Both the position numbers and the translations under genes were made by a program. From assembly GCA_949752795.1 (NCBI GenBank), contig OX457062.1, positions 87,843,777-87,907,776 of the forward strand: 64,000 nucleotides of DNA, given 5' to 3'. The DNA is from Hyperoodon ampullatus (Eukaryota; Chordata; Mammalia; Artiodactyla; Ziphiidae). The notes below the pieces were generated by a model. It was not told the DNA's origin. It ran no database searches and saw nothing but the letters and a program-made list of their open reading frames with translations. This document shows positions 59,714 to 64,000 of the stretch, piece after piece (position 1 is the first letter of the stretch; every line of letters begins with the position of its first letter).

Positions 59714-59890
59714 CAGGTGGTTTTCAAATGTTATTGCACATAAGAAACACCTGGAACAATTATCTAAATACATATTTCCTGGCCTCAGGCTCAGAGATTC
59801 TGACTAGGTCCATTGCGGGTGGAGCATTTATCAAATATTCCAGCTATTTTGATACAAGTCATTTGTGGACCACACTTGGAACCATTACTA
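59714..59890 (+). mobile_element. MER5A-like hAT non-autonomous element
   Basis: 'ggtggttttcaaatgttatt', 'cctggcctcaggctcagaga', 'ttctgactaggtccattgcg' and 'gtggaccacacttggaacca' follow MER5A from one terminal inverted repeat to the other. It appears complete, with decayed ends. Confidence 0.8.
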
Positions 59891-60134
59891 AGGGTAATAG
59901 ATGTGCATTCATATGTATGTATAGAATTTATATTATTTATATTTGTTCTCATGAGGTAGTGAGTGTTTAGTATTCAACATAAATAATATCACAAGAAAGC
60001 TTATCTAAGACTCCCTACCACCACCTCCGCACCTGATTTCCACTCTTCCCAGAGACAGAATTGACTGTCACTCACAAATTATAAATGTACTTTATCAAAG
60101 GTAATTTGCTTCTTACTTTAAGTAATTGAATTTT

Positions 60135-60530
60135 AAGTGTTCTATTGAGAAATAATTGACATACAGCACTGTTAATGTGTACAGCATGATGGTTTGATTT
60201 ATAGAAATTATGAAATTTATATATATGTATACTGAATTTACATTTATATATATGGAAAACTAAACCACAATAACTTTATTTAACTTCCATCATCTCATAT
60301 AGATACAATGAAAAGAAAAAGAAAAAGTATTCTCCTTGCAATGATTCTTAGGGTGCACTCTCTTAACAACCTTCCTACATATCATACAGCAGTGTTAACT
60401 ATAGTCATTGTATTGTACATTACATCCATAATAGTACTTATTTATCTTATAACTGGAAGTTTGTAATTTTTGAAGTTTGTACCTCCAATTCCTCCTCCCC
60501 CCAGATTCTTTGAATGTAATTTACTACTGA
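60135..60530 (-). mobile_element. LINE-1 3' UTR fragment (older L1M type)
   Basis: 'tgagaaataattgacataca', 'ttaactatagtcattgtatt', 'ttatcttataactggaagtt' and 'tacctccaattcctcctccc' are antisense L1M 3' UTR. A small (AAAAG)n lies at 60310-60330. Confidence 0.85.
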
Positions 60531-61090
60531 ACATTTACTGTTCCCTCTAGATTAACTTGTATATTAGCCAATTTCTGAATATTAATTGCTGGTATAATTA
60601 TTGGCAGTCAAATTTAATACGATTTTTAGCTTGATACAATAGTTTTATATAGTTAACTTGCATAATAAGGTGAAAGTTTTGTATGATTACTGGTCACTCT
60701 TCTCTGTGTATTTTTTAAAAGCAATTAATCTTTCATTGCAGAAATACATTTAATTGAAATGCTTCCTCACTCTCAACCTCAGAAATATATGAAACACAAA
60801 CAAAAGAAATTGAAGATGAAAACTTAAAGGTCTGGCAATTCAAGTAGGCATCACTCATGTTCTGTGTTATTTTATGAATCACTGCATGAAAATAAACCTA
60901 GATGAGTAGTGAATATGGATTAAGTTAATAAATTGAACAATCCTATAATCTCCTTAGGAAAGCCAGTTCTCATTTGTTTTGTTTGAAAATTTAGGGAAAA
61001 AAATAGTGTTTAAATTCACACTTAAAATCCATAATAAATGTTTTTAAAAATCCACCAGTGTCCCTCAACATGATGGCAACAATCATGTCT
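60531..61090. other. Unassigned AT-rich stretch
   Basis: No gene or named repeat recognised. Confidence 0.45.
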
Positions 61091-61104
61091 TTTAAAAAAT
61101 TCTT

Positions 61105-61312
61105 GGGCTTCCCTGGTGGTGCAGTGGTTGAGGGTCCGCCTGCCAATGCAGGGGACACGGGTTTGTGTCCCGTTCCGGGAAGATCCCACATGCCGTGAAG
61201 CGGCTGGGCCTGTGAGCCATGACCGCTGAGCCTGCATGTCCAGAGCCTGTGCTCCGCAATGGGAGAGGCGAAAACAGCGAGAAGCCCGCATACCACAAAA
61301 AATAATAATAAT
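61105..61312 (+). mobile_element. CHR-type tRNA-derived SINE
   Basis: GGGCTTCCCTGGTGGTGCAG start, promoter boxes partly decayed (GGTTTGTGTCC at the B box), body with several CpG losses, and an (AAT)n-modified tail. Short duplication AATTCTT at 61098-61104 and 61313-61319. Likely older than the copy at 31667. Confidence 0.93.
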
Positions 61313-61319
61313 AATTCTT

Positions 61320-62545
61320 TATATATCCAATGCCCACTACATGGAAAGTGCATAATAAATACATATGGTTTTTGGAGAAAGTTTGAATCTATAAATTAAT
61401 TTTTAAGTATGATAATCTTATCTTTTATTGTATTTAGTATCATAAATTAGTAGATACCAAGTACAAGTTCTACTGGTCATGGCCAGTAATATAATTAAAA
61501 TTAATATAATTAATATAGCTAAAATTTTGATATTTTTAGATTTACATTTATAGAGTCTCCAACCTTCAAGGGTTCTCATTCTTCCTGATATGAAAAGACA
61601 GCTTCAGGCCTACCTCCATCCCCTATCTGGCTGGAATCTTTGCTCAAGGACAAAAAATATGGTGCCCAGAACTAGACAGAAGGTAGCACTGGGAAAGCTG
61701 GGGAACAGTCAGGAATGACCTAGAGAGGAGAGCCCTGTGGCATGTGTGGACCTGGAGTGGGTTTAGTATTATCACCTTAAATGGGCCTTGCTCCAGTTAG
61801 ACTATAGGAAAGCAATATCTCTAAGGACCTTGGTTCTAAATATTTAGAATTTCTTGCACTTCCTATTACTGTGTTCTGTACAGAGGGAAGAATGATAAAT
61901 GACTTAAGACAGTGGAGAAAGATCAAACCAAAGTGCCCACAAAGACATATACTAACAACAGCAAGTTGATTTGCCCTAGAACTCTATATGGGATCAAGAA
62001 TTAGAAGCATAATTTACCAAGGAAAGTGGGAGTGAGACAAAGTAGAGGTGGAAAGGGGACTTAAAAATCTACAGAAGGTGCTCCAAAGCTCCCAGGTCCC
62101 TATCTGCACCCAGCAAAGAGACAACTGCTATTTTATAAATCATATAGGAGTTGCAAAGTATTCATGGAGACCAGTTAAGGCAGAATGACTGGGTCTAAGG
62201 ACAGTAAACAGAAAACACAGCTATGGGGTTTTGGAAAGAAAAAAGTCATTGCATTAAGATTATATTCTAAATGGAGATAATGCCGGTCCCCTCCCTAAAC
62301 CAACTTCAGAATACTAATCAGAAAGTATATATATCCTCCCTCCCTAGGCAAGAGAAGCAAAAATATAGTTTCAGGAAAACTGAAAATTTCTAAGAAATGA
62401 GCTATAGAGACTGATATGTAGGAGATTTTGATTAAAAAAAAAAGTGGACACTGAGTTACCATTCCACAATTATACACACAACTCCACAAGACATGTCCCT
62501 ATATTTTCTGTTTCTAATTTACATTTTAGTGTCTCATTCTTAAAC
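61320..62545. other. Unassigned non-coding stretch
   Basis: No gene recognised. 'atggtgcccagaactagaca' near 61660 resembles a motif seen in some mammalian repeats, but I cannot assign it. Confidence 0.45.
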
Positions 62546-62546
62546 A

Positions 62547-62579
62547 CATATGTATCTATCTATCCATCCATCCATCCAC
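62547..62579. repeat. Short (TATC)n-(CATC)n tract
   Basis: Three TATC/TATG units followed by four CATC-type units. Confidence 0.85.
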
Positions 62580-62639
62580 AAAGAGTCACTCATTAGTTGA
62601 CAAATGCTTCTAAGAAAAAACAGAGCAAAATAAGCAATT

Positions 62640-64000
62640 AGGAAACAAATAGAAAAACATAAATTAGAAGGGAAAAGAGATGAGACATGGAGGAGAAGAA
62701 TGCCACCAAAATATAGGCATATTAATTCTCAGGGACATAACAGAATAAATTACTTAATTTTTAAAAAAAGAATAAAAAAGAAAAATAGAGAAGAAAGTAA
62801 CAAATACAGAAAAGAGTATAAAAGTCAAATGAAATATTGTGAAAAAGTCTTAACACATGTAATGTGGATATGAGGATGAAAACAAAGTGTAAAAAGAGAG
62901 GAGACAATATTTTCAGAGCGTCTGGCCAAAACGTTTTCAAATGTGATTTCTAAAATATCAAGCAACAGATTCGAGAAAATTTATAAAGCCCCAGAGGTAT
63001 AAATACAAAGAATACTGCAGGTAGCCATATTAGAGTAAAACTTCTAAAAACCAAGGAAAAAAGAGAAAATCTTAAAAACAGCCAGAGGAAAAGGATACAT
63101 GAGCTTCAAAGGAGAAATAGTAAGACTGACAGTTCTTTTTTCAACAGAAAAAATGGAAATCAAAGGACCATGTAATGATATTATAAATGCTAACTAATAT
63201 AATTCTCAATGTGGAATTCTATACCCAGTGAATATAAACTTCAGAAAGAAAGACAAAATAGATTTTCTATAAAATTTTAAAATTAGGTATTTAATTACCA
63301 GCATATCTATAGAGAAATAAATTCTAATAAGGGGTTTTCATGAAGAAGAAAGCATAATCTCAGATGGATAGCATTAATGAGGAAGGGAAAAATTGTTACT
63401 TTAGGTAAAAAAAATGGTTATTAACTGTTTAAAACCATAACAAGAAACATCCTATGAAGTTTAGCATATGTAAGAACTAAAACACATAAAAACATAGCAT
63501 AAAAGTCAATAGGGAAATAAAGTATTTTCATTATGAACAGTAAAAAATAAATATTAGACAGACTTTAATATGTAAAGGATGGATGTTATAATCTTTGAAG
63601 TAATCAATATAAGAAAAATTTAAAAACTAAAATGAGGTAAATAGAATAACAATACGTTTTCTTGATAATTCTAAAAGAAAGAAATTATAGAGGGAAAAGA
63701 CCAGAAAAAAATTAGTTAAACATAAAACAAAAAAAACCTACTGTAGGTATAAAATCAACATATCAGAAATGACATTAAATGTCACGGACAAAATACTTTA
63801 ATATATTAATATATAAAAATTATTACACTGGATAACATAACAAAATGCAACTATTTTCTACAAATGACATACTAAAGTGTGTAATTTTAATGATTATTTT
63901 TAAATTATTAATTTTGAAATTATTTTATTTAATAATATGATCACAAAACTATTTTAAATGAAAGGATGGAAACATATTTCATGCAAACACTAAAAACAAT
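62640..64000 (+). repeat. Old LINE-1 (L1M) 5'/ORF1-side fragment, runs off the window
   Basis: 'aaaacttctaaaaaccaagg', 'gagaaaatcttaaaaacagc', 'gtggaattctatacccagtg' and 'aactaaaacacataaaaaca' follow the same old L1 ORF1-side region as 1-868. A-rich, without open frames. It continues past the right edge. Confidence 0.75.

Overview
The window is non-coding nuclear DNA from a mammal, almost certainly a cetacean (whale or dolphin). Eight copies of a tRNA-derived SINE begin GGCTTCCCTGGTGGCGCAG and have the CHR-family layout typical of whales. I saw no ruminant Bov-A/BovB-type SINE and no primate Alu. The long, fairly intact L1 copies match the cetartiodactyl L1 type. Mysticete and odontocete cannot be told apart from this sequence alone.

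I found no host protein-coding gene, exon, tRNA, rRNA or CRISPR array. Every long open frame I examined is a retrotransposon remnant, an antisense shadow of one, or a chance frame in a SINE, LTR or microsatellite. The window reads as AT-rich gene-desert or deep-intronic DNA made of repeat layers of different ages.

Layout: 1-7.5 kb holds two decayed L1M elements joined tail to tail (plus strand, then minus strand), broken by three CHR SINEs and a MaLR LTR. 7.5-15.6 kb has L2 and MIR fragments, a hAT-type element inside an L2, a minus-strand L1 3' end, a HAL1/L1 ORF1-like stretch, a MaLR-type LTR carrying a small palindromic insert, and a second LTR with a polyadenylation signal. 15.6-24.3 kb is mostly unassigned, with a short L1 tail, a (TC)n tract, a 0.3-kb hAT-like MITE, a long (TA)n, MIRs and one SINE. 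24.3-27.2 kb is plus-strand L1M. 27.2-36.5 kb is the most unique part; it includes a candidate conserved regulatory block at about 33.7-34.5 kb and a SINE with a perfect 16-bp target duplication. 36.5-40.6 kb has a MaLR LTR, a Tigger/pogo element split by an L1 tail, and a SINE. 41.7-46.9 kb is a 5'-truncated L1 with a SINE nested in its ORF2, then an older L1MA-type 3' end. 47.2-48.6 kb is L2 plus MIR. 48.6-55.8 kb is an old minus-strand L1M split by a nearly full-length younger L1 (ORF1 and ORF2 recognisable, both broken). 56-58.6 kb holds a MaLR LTR, an ERV-type LTR and a cluster of (TA)n/(CA)n tracts. 58.6-64 kb contains MER5A, an L1 tail, a SINE and the start of another L1M.

The elements do not cooperate as a pathway. 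What they show is insertion order: L2, MIR, Tigger and hAT layers are oldest, then L1M and MaLR, then cetartiodactyl L1, then CHR SINEs. Family names come from recognising consensus-like sequence by eye. Boundaries are approximate (about 5-40 bp) unless a target-site duplication fixes them.
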